Made by a program: the position numbers and the translations under genes. The notes below the pieces were generated by a model. The model saw only the letters and a list, made by a program, of their open reading frames with translations. It did not search any database and was not told the origin of the DNA. Of a DNA stretch of 64,000 bases, positions 17,446 to 26,690 are shown piece by piece; the first letter of the stretch is position 1, and each line of letters begins with the position of its first letter. Source of the DNA: Fimbriimonadaceae bacterium (GTDB lineage: Bacteria > Armatimonadota > Fimbriimonadia > Fimbriimonadales > Fimbriimonadaceae); assembly GCA_019454125.1 (NCBI GenBank), contig CP075365.1, forward strand, positions 1,482,218 to 1,546,217, written 5' to 3'.

Positions 17446-17925
17446 ATGACCACTTATCCGACTATGAAACGTCTGCTGCGTAAGCGTCAAAAAGGCAGTG
17501 CCCTCATCGAGGCGATGTTCGCGATCTTCCTCGCGCTCGTCTGTGCCGTGATCTTCGCCGCGACGATGCCGACGGCAAACCGGAGCCGCGCGAAGGCCGA
17601 CCTCAACAACCTTGCCCTGGGCCTGGCCCAGAAGCAAATGGAGGCCCTGAAAGGCGTCGATGCCGCCTTAAGCCCAGAGGCCCTCTTTGCGGCGCGCCTG
17701 ATCGACAGCAAAGACCCGGTCGCCCCTAACACCTATAGTTTTACGAACGTCGACAGCGGCGTCTCGGACAGCCCATCCAGTGTTCTTCCCAATGGAACCG
17801 GACGCCTAAGGGTGGAAACCGTCGCCATAGAGCTCCGAAGGGTCACAGTGGAAGTCAACTGGACCGAGGAAGGACAGCCCAAGACCGTCCGACTTGGCAC
17901 GCTTATCGCAGACCTGAACAACTAA
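17446..17925 (+). CDS. Minor prepilin, PilV/GspI-like
   Basis: This 159-residue protein (153 if the ATG at 17464 is used) has a basic leader ending in RKRQKG, then SALIEAMFAIFLALVCAV with Glu at +5. That is a class III signal peptide for the prepilin peptidase. The start at 17464 (MKRLLRKRQKG) would give a more typical 11-residue leader. The mature domain is beta-rich with no cysteine pair. Its stop overlaps the next start as TAATG, so the two are co-translated. Confidence 0.8.
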   Translation: MTTYPTMKRLLRKRQKGSALIEAMFAIFLALVCAVIFAATMPTANRSRAKADLNNLALGLAQKQMEALKGVDAALSPEALFAARLIDSKDPVAPNTYSFTNVDSGVSDSPSSVLPNGTGRLRVETVAIELRRVTVEVNWTEEGQPKTVRLGTLIADLNN

Positions 17926-18515
17926 TGCCCGTGAAACGCCAGATACCCAGACGGCTGAGAGCCGGTATGACCCTGATCGAGGTGGTGACAGCGACGGCGG
18001 TGTCGTCGCTCGTTGTGCTGAGCGCGACGACCGTCTTTGTGACGGGAATGGCCACCTGGATGCGTGGGCAGCACAAGATCGAAGCCGAGACCCAGACTCT
18101 GCGGGCTGTCCGCACGATCAGCGACGAACTGCGCGAGGCGATGTCGGTCACAGTCGACAACGACGGCCTCGGCCTCACATTTGTCAAGCCCGACGTCGAC
18201 GAGAACGGTGATTTTCGGGCCGACGGACTCGGCCAGCCGATTCCGGATGGCGTGAACCGCCGAATCGAGTTCGTGAACGGCTCCCTGATCTATCGGGACG
18301 GGGTTGGAGACCGCGTGATCGGACGCGACGTCGTGACGAACGACCCAGAGAACAACAACCAGCGGTACCGGATTTTCACGCCCGGGGCTGGAGCCGTCGT
18401 ACGGCAGGTCGCCGTCCAGGTCGTCACGTCCACGCTAGACGATAAGGGCGTTGAGACCTACTCGCGAAAGCGAGAAGTTATCTACATGCGGAACCTAATG
18501 GAGACTACGCGTTAA
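17925..18515 (+). CDS. Minor prepilin, PilW/GspJ-like
   Basis: This 196-residue protein has a basic leader MPVKRQIPRRLRAG, cleavage after Gly14, then MTLIEVVTATAVSSLVVLSA with Glu at +5. The segment KIEAETQTLRAVRTISDELREA after the helix is characteristic of PilW/GspJ-type minor pilins. The start overlaps the previous stop by one base. It is followed by a strong AAGGAGG ribosome site for the next gene. Confidence 0.85.
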   Translation: MPVKRQIPRRLRAGMTLIEVVTATAVSSLVVLSATTVFVTGMATWMRGQHKIEAETQTLRAVRTISDELREAMSVTVDNDGLGLTFVKPDVDENGDFRADGLGQPIPDGVNRRIEFVNGSLIYRDGVGDRVIGRDVVTNDPENNNQRYRIFTPGAGAVVRQVAVQVVTSTLDDKGVETYSRKREVIYMRNLMETTR

Positions 18516-18529
18516 GGAGGCGTAAAAAG

Positions 18530-20437
18530 TTGCGAACGAAAGCGAGAAAGAAGAAACTAGACAAGGGATCGGCATTGGTCACGACGTTCGGCGTCATGAC
18601 TCTTCTTGCCGTGGCGGCAGCCAGCTATGTCGAGAGCTCCTCGGCGACGATCCGACAGTCTCGGCACGCCCAGCGCGACTTACAGACCACGCACCTTTGC
18701 GAAGCGGGCGTCATGTCCGTGCAGCGTGTTCTTTGGCGCCCCTTCCGACTGTCGCAGAAATTCACGGAGATCTCCGAGGCGTGCGCAGGCGCCAGCCTAG
18801 GCGACGAAAAGGCGGTCCAGTCCGGAGAGATCGCGTCCGTGGGCCGCTTCGTGGCCGGCGTCGTGGACTACCAGCAGGCCACCCCCTATCTGGCGGTGGT
18901 CACGATCCGCGCCGTGGGTTATCTGGACACCAACAAAAACGGCCAGCTCGACGAGAACGAGCCCTTCAAGGAAGTCCGCGCGGTGACCAGGTACGAACTG
19001 GCAAGAAGCAAGGTTTTCGATTACACCTACTTCATCAACAATTACGGGTGGATGGACGGCTTCAGGGAGACGGACCTTATCGTGAACGGCGATATGCGGG
19101 CCAATGGTAACTTCGACTTCTTGAACGGGTCGCCAACCGTCAACGGCTCGGTCTACGCAGCCGCGAACGAGAGGTTGGACCCGCCCGCTTCCGGCTTCAT
19201 CAATACGCCGCCGGTCAAGTGGACCGACAACACCTATTCCAACGCCAGGAACAACAACGGCACTGCGTTCCGCGAGCGGTGGCGCCCGGTCTATAGCTCC
19301 GGTTCGCACGGAAGCCCAGGTGAAGCGAAGTTCGAGAAGTACCGCGACATGGTCTTCAAGTCGCAAGCCGCCATGCTCTCGAGCTACGAGGTGAACGGGG
19401 CCATGGTCGCTCCCGGCGCCTTCGGCGCGGTGGTCGCGGACGCTCGCGGTACGAGCGCCTGGAACCGCACTTCGACGAACTCCGACATCACCAAGACGGT
19501 GCTCGACTCGAAACCCACCAACGAGATCGCCATGCCCGATCTTTCCGACATCTCGCGGTACCAAGAGCTGAGCCAGAAGTTCAGCACGGAGCCTGGCACC
19601 TACCAGAAGCCGACTTATGCCGACGGCACGGCGAACCCGAACTACGGCCAGCCCGCTTACGTCGAGGTCTGGAACTCTTCGACCAATGCCTACCAGAGGC
19701 TGAGCAACTCCAACGGTCGCATCGCGGGTTCCGCGGTTTTGGTCGGGACGTCCGACCGCCCGATCAAGATCTACGGTCCGGTGACGGTAGACCAGGACGT
19801 CGTGATCAAGGGGTTCGTCCAAGGTCAAGGCACTCTCTACACGGGTCGGAACGTGCACGTCGTCGGTTCGGTCCGCTATAAGAACGGCCCGAACTTCCTG
19901 GGAGACCCCGAGGCGGCTGACCTGGCGAACGAGAAGCGCGACATGCTCGGCCTGGCTGCCCGAGGCTCCGTCATCATGGGCGATAGTACGCGGTTCCAGA
20001 ACCCGTACCCGCTCTACTACATGATGCCGCCCTTCACCAAGGGCCGCTACGACGAGAACAACAACTACATCCCGCCCTATAACGCGATGGACCGCGATTC
20101 CACGGGCCGCATGAAGTACCAGAGCGTCGTCAGCGACGAGACGATCCGTAACTTGACCGAAGGCGTCAACCAGGTCGACGCGATCATGTATACGAACTTC
20201 GTCGGAGGAGGCAACGTCGGCATGAGCGGCGGAGGCTTCGCCTTGAATGGCACGATCGTCAGCAAGGACGAGGCCATCGTCGGCTGGAGCCTGCCCATCC
20301 GAATGAACTACGACAACCGCATCCGAGAGCGGGGCCCTGACCAGCCGCCGCTCATCGACCTGAACTTGCCGCGCCAGCCAACAACCTTGCGCAGCACGTG
20401 GCAGGACCGCGGGTTCCACGATGGAAGAGAAAGCTAA
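18530..20437 (+). CDS. Large PilX/GspK-like pilus tip protein candidate
   Basis: This 635-residue protein has leader MRTKARKKKLDKG followed by SALVTTFGVMTLLAVAAASY. It lacks Glu at +5 (Thr instead), as GspK and PilX-type tip pilins do. The mature part is very long for a pilin: about 600 residues rich in Asn, Gly and Tyr, with an acidic segment DTNKNGQLDENEPF near 140 that looks like a calcium-binding loop. Repeated short beta motifs later (NGSVYA, GSVRYK, NGTIVS) suggest a solenoid or adhesin. The start is TTG at 18530, set by a perfect AAGGAGG 9 bp upstream. The adhesin role is inferred. Confidence 0.7.
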   Translation: MRTKARKKKLDKGSALVTTFGVMTLLAVAAASYVESSSATIRQSRHAQRDLQTTHLCEAGVMSVQRVLWRPFRLSQKFTEISEACAGASLGDEKAVQSGEIASVGRFVAGVVDYQQATPYLAVVTIRAVGYLDTNKNGQLDENEPFKEVRAVTRYELARSKVFDYTYFINNYGWMDGFRETDLIVNGDMRANGNFDFLNGSPTVNGSVYAAANERLDPPASGFINTPPVKWTDNTYSNARNNNGTAFRERWRPVYSSGSHGSPGEAKFEKYRDMVFKSQAAMLSSYEVNGAMVAPGAFGAVVADARGTSAWNRTSTNSDITKTVLDSKPTNEIAMPDLSDISRYQELSQKFSTEPGTYQKPTYADGTANPNYGQPAYVEVWNSSTNAYQRLSNSNGRIAGSAVLVGTSDRPIKIYGPVTVDQDVVIKGFVQGQGTLYTGRNVHVVGSVRYKNGPNFLGDPEAADLANEKRDMLGLAARGSVIMGDSTRFQNPYPLYYMMPPFTKGRYDENNNYIPPYNAMDRDSTGRMKYQSVVSDETIRNLTEGVNQVDAIMYTNFVGGGNVGMSGGGFALNGTIVSKDEAIVGWSLPIRMNYDNRIRERGPDQPPLIDLNLPRQPTTLRSTWQDRGFHDGRES

Positions 20438-20462
20438 GGGGAGAACAAGGGAGGTGAATGCC

Positions 20463-20888
20463 ATGAAGAACACCAAGATCCAGGCTCTATTGGCCGTGAT
20501 AGTGCTGGCGGCGAGCGCGAGCGCGTTCGTCGAAGACAAGCCGAAAGGTGCCCAGTTCCAGCCGGAGCACAGCCAGGAGGCCGTCGCACAACAGCAGAAA
20601 CTGACCGGCACCGTGCCGATCGTCGGCGAAGTGGGCGGGGAAGTCAGCTCGGAGTATGTCCTCGAACCTGACGCGGGCTTCGGTGCCGCGGACCTGAACA
20701 AGGCGGGCAACGAAACGGACAAGGCGACCTTGAAGAAGGCGCAGAACCGGGCGAAGCCGCAAGGCGGCCCCCCCGTATGGTTGGGGTTCATCGCCCTCGG
20801 CGTCAGCCTCACGGCCGTGTTCGCCTTCCGACACTATGCCAACCGCGTCGTGCCAGAAGTCGCTCGACGCCGGACGCGGAACAAGTAG
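20463..20888 (+). CDS. Secreted, C-terminally anchored protein of the pilin cluster
   Basis: The 141-residue protein has a signal peptide (about residues 1-21), a short acidic and Gln-rich ectodomain, and a C-terminal membrane helix (about 105-122, PVWLGFIALGVSLTAVFAF) followed by a basic tail. I do not recognise the family. A GGGAGGTGA ribosome site precedes the ATG at 20463; the frame itself opens earlier at 20421, inside the previous gene. Position at the end of the cluster, before a terminator, suggests a link to pilus assembly. Confidence 0.65.
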   Translation: MKNTKIQALLAVIVLAASASAFVEDKPKGAQFQPEHSQEAVAQQQKLTGTVPIVGEVGGEVSSEYVLEPDAGFGAADLNKAGNETDKATLKKAQNRAKPQGGPPVWLGFIALGVSLTAVFAFRHYANRVVPEVARRRTRNK

Positions 20889-20914
20889 GGGCCTGGTCGG
20901 CCCGATAGGCGAGC

Positions 20915-20949
20915 CTCGCCCTGGGAGCAGAATCCAGGGCGAGCTTTTT
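20915..20949 (+). terminator. Rho-independent terminator closing the pilin cluster
   Basis: A 10-bp perfect stem, CTCGCCCTGG (20915-20924) with CCAGGGCGAG (20934-20943), has a 9-nt loop and is followed by CTTTTTG. It lies 26 bp after the last pilin-cluster gene. Confidence 0.9.
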
Positions 20950-21001
20950 GTTCGCGCCCTGCGTAACGCCCGCCGCCCCCGTCCTGTACCTGCCAAGAGA
21001 G

Positions 21002-21706
21002 ATGCCGACCATGCTGCGCGCCTTCCTGCTGGTCTACCAAGACCGGACCCTGCGCTCTTATGTCTGGCGCCCCCTCCTATTCTCGGCCCTTGCCTACTTG
21101 GCCCTGTTGCTCGCCGGATTTGCGGTGCTGGTGCCTTGGCTCGCACACCTGGCCGAGACCTCCGGCCTGCCTGGCGCCGTCGGTTGGATCGGAGGCACGG
21201 TCGTGCTCGGGGTGGCGTGGTTCTTCCTTTCCGGGCCGATCTTCTTAGTGATGGCGAACTTGTTCTCGGCCTTTCTTTGGGAACCGCTCAGCCGTCGCGT
21301 GGAGGAGAGGCTCTATGGCCGGGCGGAAGGTGCCGCCCCGACTTGGCCGATGCTCCTTCAAGACCTTGCCTTCCGGATGCCGACCACGGTCATGGCGGCT
21401 TTGGCGGTGGCCGTCTTCGGCACAGGCTGCTTCGGCCTGGTGGCGGTCGTGGTCGCAGGTTGGATGGGTCTGAACGATTACACTTCGCCGGCCTTTGCCC
21501 GGCGGGGGGTGGTCTTCCCGCGGCAGGCGTTCGCCGCCCTGCGCTGCCAGAACTCCTGGACTCTCTGGCTGCTCGGCGGGGCGTCGAGCCTCCTGCCGTT
21601 CCTGAACGTCTTGCTCGTCCCTGGCTGGGTCGCGATGGGCACGGTGATGTGCCGAGAGTCGGCCAACCCCGCAAGTCGGCCGCCCGTCCTCCCGCCAAGG
21701 CCGTAA
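21002..21706 (+). CDS. EI24/CysZ-like integral membrane protein
   Basis: This 234-residue membrane protein has about four to five helices and fits the EI24 domain family. Supporting features are the Trp-Arg-Pro opening, the long central helices, SGPIFLVMANLFSAFLWEPL near 75-94 and the closing FLNVLLVPGWVAMGTVM. CysZ relatives transport sulphate; no cysteine-synthesis gene is nearby, so the substrate is unknown. The ATG at 21002 follows AAGAGAG; another ATG lies 9 bases later. The gene runs directly into trpB with a 9-bp gap. Confidence 0.7.
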   Translation: MPTMLRAFLLVYQDRTLRSYVWRPLLFSALAYLALLLAGFAVLVPWLAHLAETSGLPGAVGWIGGTVVLGVAWFFLSGPIFLVMANLFSAFLWEPLSRRVEERLYGRAEGAAPTWPMLLQDLAFRMPTTVMAALAVAVFGTGCFGLVAVVVAGWMGLNDYTSPAFARRGVVFPRQAFAALRCQNSWTLWLLGGASSLLPFLNVLLVPGWVAMGTVMCRESANPASRPPVLPPRP

Positions 21707-21715
21707 AATCGGGCT

Positions 21716-22915
21716 ATGTTCGAAGGCGAGCCCCTGAACGGAAGGTTTGGCGAGTTTGGCGGGCGGTATGTGCCCGAGACCCTCGTGCCTGCCCTAGAGG
21801 AGCTTGCCGAGGCCTTCAGGAAGGCCTGGAACGACACGGGCTTCCGGGCCGAGTTCGACCGGCTGGCCCACGACTACGTTGGTCGTCCGACGCCCCTCAC
21901 CGAAGCCCCCCGCATCAGCGAGGCCACCGGTCTGCAGGTCTCCGTGAAAAGGGAAGACCTCTGCCACACCGGCGCCCACAAAATCAACAACGCGGTCGGC
22001 CAGTGCCTCCTGGCGAAGCGAATGGGCAAGAAGCGGATCATCGCGGAGACCGGGGCAGGGCAGCACGGCGTCGCCACGGCCACGGTCTGTGCCCTCTTCG
22101 GGCTCCAGTGCGAGGTCTACATGGGCGAGGAGGACTGTGCCCGGCAGGAGCTCAACGTCTTCCGCATGCGGCTCTTAGGGGCCGAGGTCGTGCCGGTCTC
22201 GAGCGGCACCAAGACCCTCAAGGACGCCCTCAACGAAGCGATGCGTGATTGGGTGACCAACGTTCGGGACACCCACTACGTCATCGGGACGGCCGCCGGG
22301 CCCCACCCTTACCCCTGGATGGTCCGGGAGTTCCAGGCCGTGATTGGGAACGAGGCCCGCGCCCAGTACCTGGAGCGTCACGGCCGGCTCCCGGATGTCG
22401 GGATCGCCTGCGTCGGGGGCGGCTCGAACGCGATCGGCTTCTACCACGCCTTCGTGCCGGACCCCGTCCGGCTTCTGGGCATCGAGGCTGGAGGGCTCGG
22501 GGTCGCCACCGGCAGCCACGCCGCGCCCCTGACCGCGGGCTCCCCCGGCGTGCTCCACGGCTCCTACAGCTACATCATGCAGGATGAAGACGGCCAGATC
22601 CTGCCCACCCACAGCGTCTCCGCCGGCTTGGACTACCCCGGGGTCGGGCCGGAGCACTCGCACCTGCGCGATACCGGCCGGGTGGAGTACTCGGCGGTCA
22701 CCGACGAGGAAGCGCTCGACGCCTTCCAGCGGGTGGCGCGGCTAGAAGGCCTCATCCCAGCGTTCGAATCCTCCCATGCCTTCGCCCCCCTTTTCCGCCC
22801 CGGCTTCTTGCCCGCAGGCAGCCGCGTCCTCGTCAACCTGAGCGGGAGAGGCGACAAGGACATGGAACGCGCGGCCCAGCTTCTCGGCTACGGGCACTCC
22901 AAACGGGCCGACTAA
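21716..22915 (+). CDS. trpB: Tryptophan synthase beta subunit
   Basis: This 399-residue PLP enzyme condenses indole with serine. Lys89 in [10 protein letters not shown] is the PLP-binding lysine, and the phosphate-binding loop GGGSNAIG is present. [15 protein letters not shown] at the N-terminus is the classic TrpB1 signature. The alpha subunit is not adjacent and no other trp gene occurs in the window. This gene follows the EI24 gene closely and is 39 bp before asd, so the three may be co-transcribed. Confidence 0.96.
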   Translation: MFEGEPLNGRFGEFGGRYVPETLVPALEELAEAFRKAWNDTGFRAEFDRLAHDYVGRPTPLTEAPRISEATGLQVSVKREDLCHTGAHKINNAVGQCLLAKRMGKKRIIAETGAGQHGVATATVCALFGLQCEVYMGEEDCARQELNVFRMRLLGAEVVPVSSGTKTLKDALNEAMRDWVTNVRDTHYVIGTAAGPHPYPWMVREFQAVIGNEARAQYLERHGRLPDVGIACVGGGSNAIGFYHAFVPDPVRLLGIEAGGLGVATGSHAAPLTAGSPGVLHGSYSYIMQDEDGQILPTHSVSAGLDYPGVGPEHSHLRDTGRVEYSAVTDEEALDAFQRVARLEGLIPAFESSHAFAPLFRPGFLPAGSRVLVNLSGRGDKDMERAAQLLGYGHSKRAD

Positions 22916-22954
22916 TCCCGCATTCGGTTTCCACGAATTGGGTATCCCCGCAGG

Positions 22955-24004
22955 GTGCAGGCGGGTTTGGACGTCGCCGTCCTTGGCGTGACGGGTGCGG
23001 TCGGTCGAGAGTTTCTCGAATTGTTCGAAAGACGACGTTTCCCTCTTCGGAGGCTGGTGCCGCTCGCCAGCGCCCGTTCTGCGGGATCGAAAGTGACCTG
23101 CGCGGGGCAGGAGTGGACCGTCCAAGAGCCATCTGCAGAGGCGTTTCGCGGCATCGACGTGGGCTTCTTCTCGGCGGGGGCGTCCCGCTCCCGTGAGTGG
23201 GCGCCGGTCGCGGTGGGGGAGGGGGCGACCATCGTCGACAACTCCAGCGCCTTCCGCATGGAACCGGATGTTCCGCTGGTCGTGCCGGAAGTCAACTTCT
23301 GCGCGATACCCGATGGTTGCCGACTCATCGCAAACCCGAATTGTTGCACCATCGTGCTCCTTATGGCGGTGGCCCCGCTTTGCCAACTCGGCCAGGTTCA
23401 ACGGCTCGTCGTGAGCACCTATCAGAGCGCTAGCGGGGGCGGCGCGGCCATGATGGAGGACCTCGTTTCCCAAACCCGAAGGAGCCTTGACGGTGTGGAT
23501 TCCACACCGAGTTTCACCCGCCATCCCTATGCCTTCAACCTCTTCAGCCACGACTCCGCAGTCCGGCCGGACGGCGAGAACGAAGAGGAAGCGAAGATCG
23601 TCGCGGAGACTCAGAAGATTTTGGGCCGCCCCGACCTTGGCGTCAACGTGACGTGCGTCCGCGTTCCAGTGCTCCGCGCCCACACGGAGTCCGTCACGGT
23701 CGAGTTTGCCGAGCCTGGCCCTACTGAGGACCAGGTTCGCGAGTGCCTGCAGAACGCGCCGGGAGTCCGCATCGTGGACGACCGTGAGAGAAACCACTTC
23801 CCAATGCCGGTGGAAGCGAGCGGGATCGACGAGGTCTTGGTCGGCCGTATTCGGCGCGATCCCAGCCATCCCTCCGCGATGCGTTTCTTGGTGTCGGGCG
23901 ACCAACTCCTGAAGGGTGCCGCCCTGAACGCAGTCCAGATCGCCGAAAGGCTCCTGGCCGAGGGCCGGCTCCGGTCGGGCGCGCTTAGCGGGCAGGGAAG
24001 CTAG
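22955..24004 (+). CDS. asd: Aspartate-semialdehyde dehydrogenase
   Basis: This 349-residue enzyme makes aspartate semialdehyde for lysine, threonine and methionine. It shows the NADP-binding GVTGAVGREF near residues 11-20, the catalytic Cys130 in ANPNCCT, and the substrate-binding His in VLRAHTESV near 234. The start is GTG at 22955, chosen because it gives the standard N-terminus just ahead of the nucleotide-binding strand. Its stop shares CTAG with the convergent DUF1501 gene. Confidence 0.93.
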   Translation: MQAGLDVAVLGVTGAVGREFLELFERRRFPLRRLVPLASARSAGSKVTCAGQEWTVQEPSAEAFRGIDVGFFSAGASRSREWAPVAVGEGATIVDNSSAFRMEPDVPLVVPEVNFCAIPDGCRLIANPNCCTIVLLMAVAPLCQLGQVQRLVVSTYQSASGGGAAMMEDLVSQTRRSLDGVDSTPSFTRHPYAFNLFSHDSAVRPDGENEEEAKIVAETQKILGRPDLGVNVTCVRVPVLRAHTESVTVEFAEPGPTEDQVRECLQNAPGVRIVDDRERNHFPMPVEASGIDEVLVGRIRRDPSHPSAMRFLVSGDQLLKGAALNAVQIAERLLAEGRLRSGALSGQGS

Positions 24005-25296
24005 GCGAGCAGGCCGATAGGCTTCGGATCGAGCCCGGGGAAGACGGTCTGCATTGGCACAGGCCGTAACCTGCCCCGGACGACCTCGGCGAGCACGTCC
24101 CGATAGTCGGTCGTCACCAGCAGGTCTCCCGGCTCAGTCTGTCGGCTCTTGGCCAGCCCCGGCCAGGTCCCATGCACGCGCCCCCCGGCCAATCGGTCGC
24201 CGAAGAGCAGCATGCAGCCCCCGCGCCCGTGGTCGGTTCCAAAGCCGGAGTTCTCCTCGATCCTGCGGCCGAACTCCGACATCACCACCGTTGTGACCCG
24301 GATCGATTCCCCTCCAAGATCCTTGTGGAAGGCGGCAAGCGAGGTTCCGACGTCCTTTAGGAGTCCGAACAGCCAGCCCTCCGATGTGCCTTGAGTGATG
24401 TGGCTGTCCCAGCCGAGGGACTCCAGACAGGCGACCTCCAGCCCGAGCCGGTTCTTGACCAGGAACGCGACCTGTTTGAAGGCGCGGCCGAGGTCGGTTT
24501 CTGGGTACGGCGCCTCGGGCCGATAACCGTGGGGATCGGCCGCGCGCAGGGCGTCCAGAACCGCTAACGTTTCTCGGCCCGCCTCCGAGATGGCATCGCT
24601 GCCCATGGCATAAAGTCCACTGAGGGCCTTCAGAAGGCGTGTGCGGTCCACACCCTCCGGCGTCGCCATGCCGTATTCGGCGAGGTTCGGGATGGTGACC
24701 GCAGAAGGCGCGCCGGCAAGCATGTCGGGCCGCGTGCCCGAGAACGCGACCGCCCGCAAAGGCGAGTCTGAACCTCGGGTGGACTCAAGGTATCGGGCGA
24801 TCCAGCCGCCGCGAGCCGAGTCCGCGTTCGCGAAACTGCCGCTTTCCATGAGGCTCATCGCCTCGAAATGGGAGTGGGTCGAATCGCCCGAGCCTGCCGC
24901 GTGGACCACCGCCATGCGCCCTTCACGAAACTCAGGGAGCAGGGGCTCCAACGCCCGGTTCATCCCGAAGAATCCGTCCAGGTCCAGCAGCCGTTCGCCT
25001 TCCGCGTGGCCCCGGTCATTCGGGTTCCTAAGGGCCAGCGACGGCCTCGCGCGGAAGTACTCGTCGTCACCATAGGGAGCGATGACGTTGAGCGCGTCGG
25101 CCCCGCCCCGAAGGAAGAGGACGACGAGGACATGGCCCTCTTCGCCACCCTTGCGGAAGGCGGCCTGGGCGAGCCCGCTTCGGGCCGTGAACAAAGTCAG
25201 GCCGGTCAGGCCGAGGGCAAGCATGTCGCGACGGGCCAGAACGGGGCGGTCCAGCCGTCCATAACCGTCGCAATAGCAGGGGCCGCCTATTTCCAT
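24001..25296 (-). CDS. DUF1501 family protein with Tat-like signal
   Basis: This 431-residue exported protein has a twin-Arg motif ARRDMLALGLTGLTLF near 23-40. The DUF1501 body includes VVLFLRGGADALNVIAP, HSHFEAM, TTVVMSEFGRRIEENSGFGTDHG and a late LLVTTDYRDVLAEV. These features place it with sulfatase-like proteins of unknown activity. The ATG at 25296 overlaps the end of the DUF1800 gene (ATGGAAATAG carries both start and stop), so the pair is translationally coupled. Such pairs are common in Planctomycetes, Acidobacteria and relatives. Confidence 0.88.
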   Translation of the reverse strand: MEIGGPCYCDGYGRLDRPVLARRDMLALGLTGLTLFTARSGLAQAAFRKGGEEGHVLVVLFLRGGADALNVIAPYGDDEYFRARPSLALRNPNDRGHAEGERLLDLDGFFGMNRALEPLLPEFREGRMAVVHAAGSGDSTHSHFEAMSLMESGSFANADSARGGWIARYLESTRGSDSPLRAVAFSGTRPDMLAGAPSAVTIPNLAEYGMATPEGVDRTRLLKALSGLYAMGSDAISEAGRETLAVLDALRAADPHGYRPEAPYPETDLGRAFKQVAFLVKNRLGLEVACLESLGWDSHITQGTSEGWLFGLLKDVGTSLAAFHKDLGGESIRVTTVVMSEFGRRIEENSGFGTDHGRGGCMLLFGDRLAGGRVHGTWPGLAKSRQTEPGDLLVTTDYRDVLAEVVRGRLRPVPMQTVFPGLDPKPIGLLA

Positions 25297-26690
25297 TGGA
25301 ACTCCGGTGAGGCGAGGCAAAGGGCCACGGCCTCGGCGTCAGCCAGGCCGTGGGAGGAGAGATCGACCGCGGCGTCTGGCCCCAGGATAAGGTCGGTCCA
25401 GGGAGCGTGGCCCGTCCGCCGGGCGAGCCGTGTCAAGTCCACCGAGCAACCCGCCACTTTGCCATGGGCGAGCTCGATCGCGAAGTTCCAACGGGCGAGG
25501 AGCGTCCCGCTCCAGGAACCGGTGTCCAAGGGGTAGCCGTCTGGCATAGGCCAAAGGAATGGCGACTGCCCCATCTTGGCCAGGTGGTCGAGTGCAGCGG
25601 TGCCCTCGACCGAAGCGTCGAGAGAGCGCAATGCGCTCGCGACGTAGTCGAAAGGCCGCTTCAATACGGGCATCGCCGACCAGAAAGGTTCCGAGTCATA
25701 GACCGCGCGGACCAGGGCCTTGGTGTCGCCGTCCGACCGCAAGAACGCCTTCTCCACAGCAGGGGCCACCTCTGGCCAGGCATCCCCGCAGAAGTAGCGG
25801 GCGAACTTCCGGGAGACGTTGCGGGCCGTGGCGGGGTGGCGCACCAGGATCTCGAGGACGCGGTCGCCATCGGCGATGCCACCTCCGGCGGGAACCACCT
25901 CGCCCAGAACGCGCTTCTCGCCGTCGTCATGGAGGGCTTCGTCGAACTTGAACGCGCCCTTGGGGCGGAGGAACCCGCGCTCTTCGGTCCAGCCCGTGAA
26001 GCACCGGGCGACCTCCATGACGTCGCGCTGCGTATAGCCGCCGTCGACGCCGAGCGTGTGGAGCTCAAGCAGTTCGCGGGCGTAGTTCTCGTTGGGGTGG
26101 CGCGCGTTGCTGGCTTGTTGGTCCAGGTAGACCAGCATCGCGGAGCTGCGGGCGCTGGCCCGGAGGAGGTTCCCGAAGCTGCCCAGCGCGTTCTCCCGGA
26201 CCACCGTCCGATCGTCAAGAGGCTTGCGATAGGCGCCGAGGCCCTTGTCCGCATTGATGTTGAAGTGGTCGCTCCAGAACTCGGCGAGCCTTTCTCGGAG
26301 CTGCCAGGGCGAGTGGACGGCCCGCACCAGGGCGGCGTATTGCATCTGTTGCAGGATCCGCTTCTTGGGCCAGTCGCGAAGCTCCCAGGGGCCAAGGTGG
26401 AAGATCTCCAGCCGACCGATCCGTTCCGCGACGGCGCCCTCGTCGCCCAGGGGCGCGGCAAGTTGCCCCTCGAGCCACGCCTTTTCACCGCCCTTACGCA
26501 TTGCTGCCAGCTCGCCTGGACGTGCGCCAAACCCGAACCTGTTGGCGAGACGGACGGCGCGGTCGTCTTCCCGGGTCGGTGGCTTGAGGGGCGTCTCCGC
26601 CGTAAGCCATTCGCCGGCGCGGCCACAGCCCGCCGCGAGCAGCCCTGCGCCGCCGAGCGTGGCCAGTGCCTGCCGCCGAGAAAGGCTCAA
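25287..26690 (-). CDS. DUF1800 family protein with Tat-like lipoprotein signal
   Basis: This 467-residue exported protein has an N-terminus SRRQALATLGGAGLLAAGCG, a twin-Arg signal with a lipobox-like cysteine. The DUF1800 body includes ANRFGFGARPGEL, LAEFWSDHFNIN, HPNENYARELLELHTLGVDGGYT and RHPATARNVSRKFARYF. The function is unknown, but it is normally paired with DUF1501, as here. The start chosen is TTG at 26690, preceded by GGAGGCGAG and overlapping the stop of the upstream membrane gene as TTGA. The open frame extends to 27269, but that stretch lies over another gene. Confidence 0.85.
   Translation of the reverse strand: MSLSRRQALATLGGAGLLAAGCGRAGEWLTAETPLKPPTREDDRAVRLANRFGFGARPGELAAMRKGGEKAWLEGQLAAPLGDEGAVAERIGRLEIFHLGPWELRDWPKKRILQQMQYAALVRAVHSPWQLRERLAEFWSDHFNINADKGLGAYRKPLDDRTVVRENALGSFGNLLRASARSSAMLVYLDQQASNARHPNENYARELLELHTLGVDGGYTQRDVMEVARCFTGWTEERGFLRPKGAFKFDEALHDDGEKRVLGEVVPAGGGIADGDRVLEILVRHPATARNVSRKFARYFCGDAWPEVAPAVEKAFLRSDGDTKALVRAVYDSEPFWSAMPVLKRPFDYVASALRSLDASVEGTAALDHLAKMGQSPFLWPMPDGYPLDTGSWSGTLLARWNFAIELAHGKVAGCSVDLTRLARRTGHAPWTDLILGPDAAVDLSSHGLADAEAVALCLASPEFQWK

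Noticed and set aside
18797-20812. 671-codon minus-strand frame over the large pilin gene
   Set aside because: Antisense shadow caused by high GC; Arg/Val/His-rich composition, no motifs, and it conflicts with a gene having a signal peptide and a perfect ribosome site.
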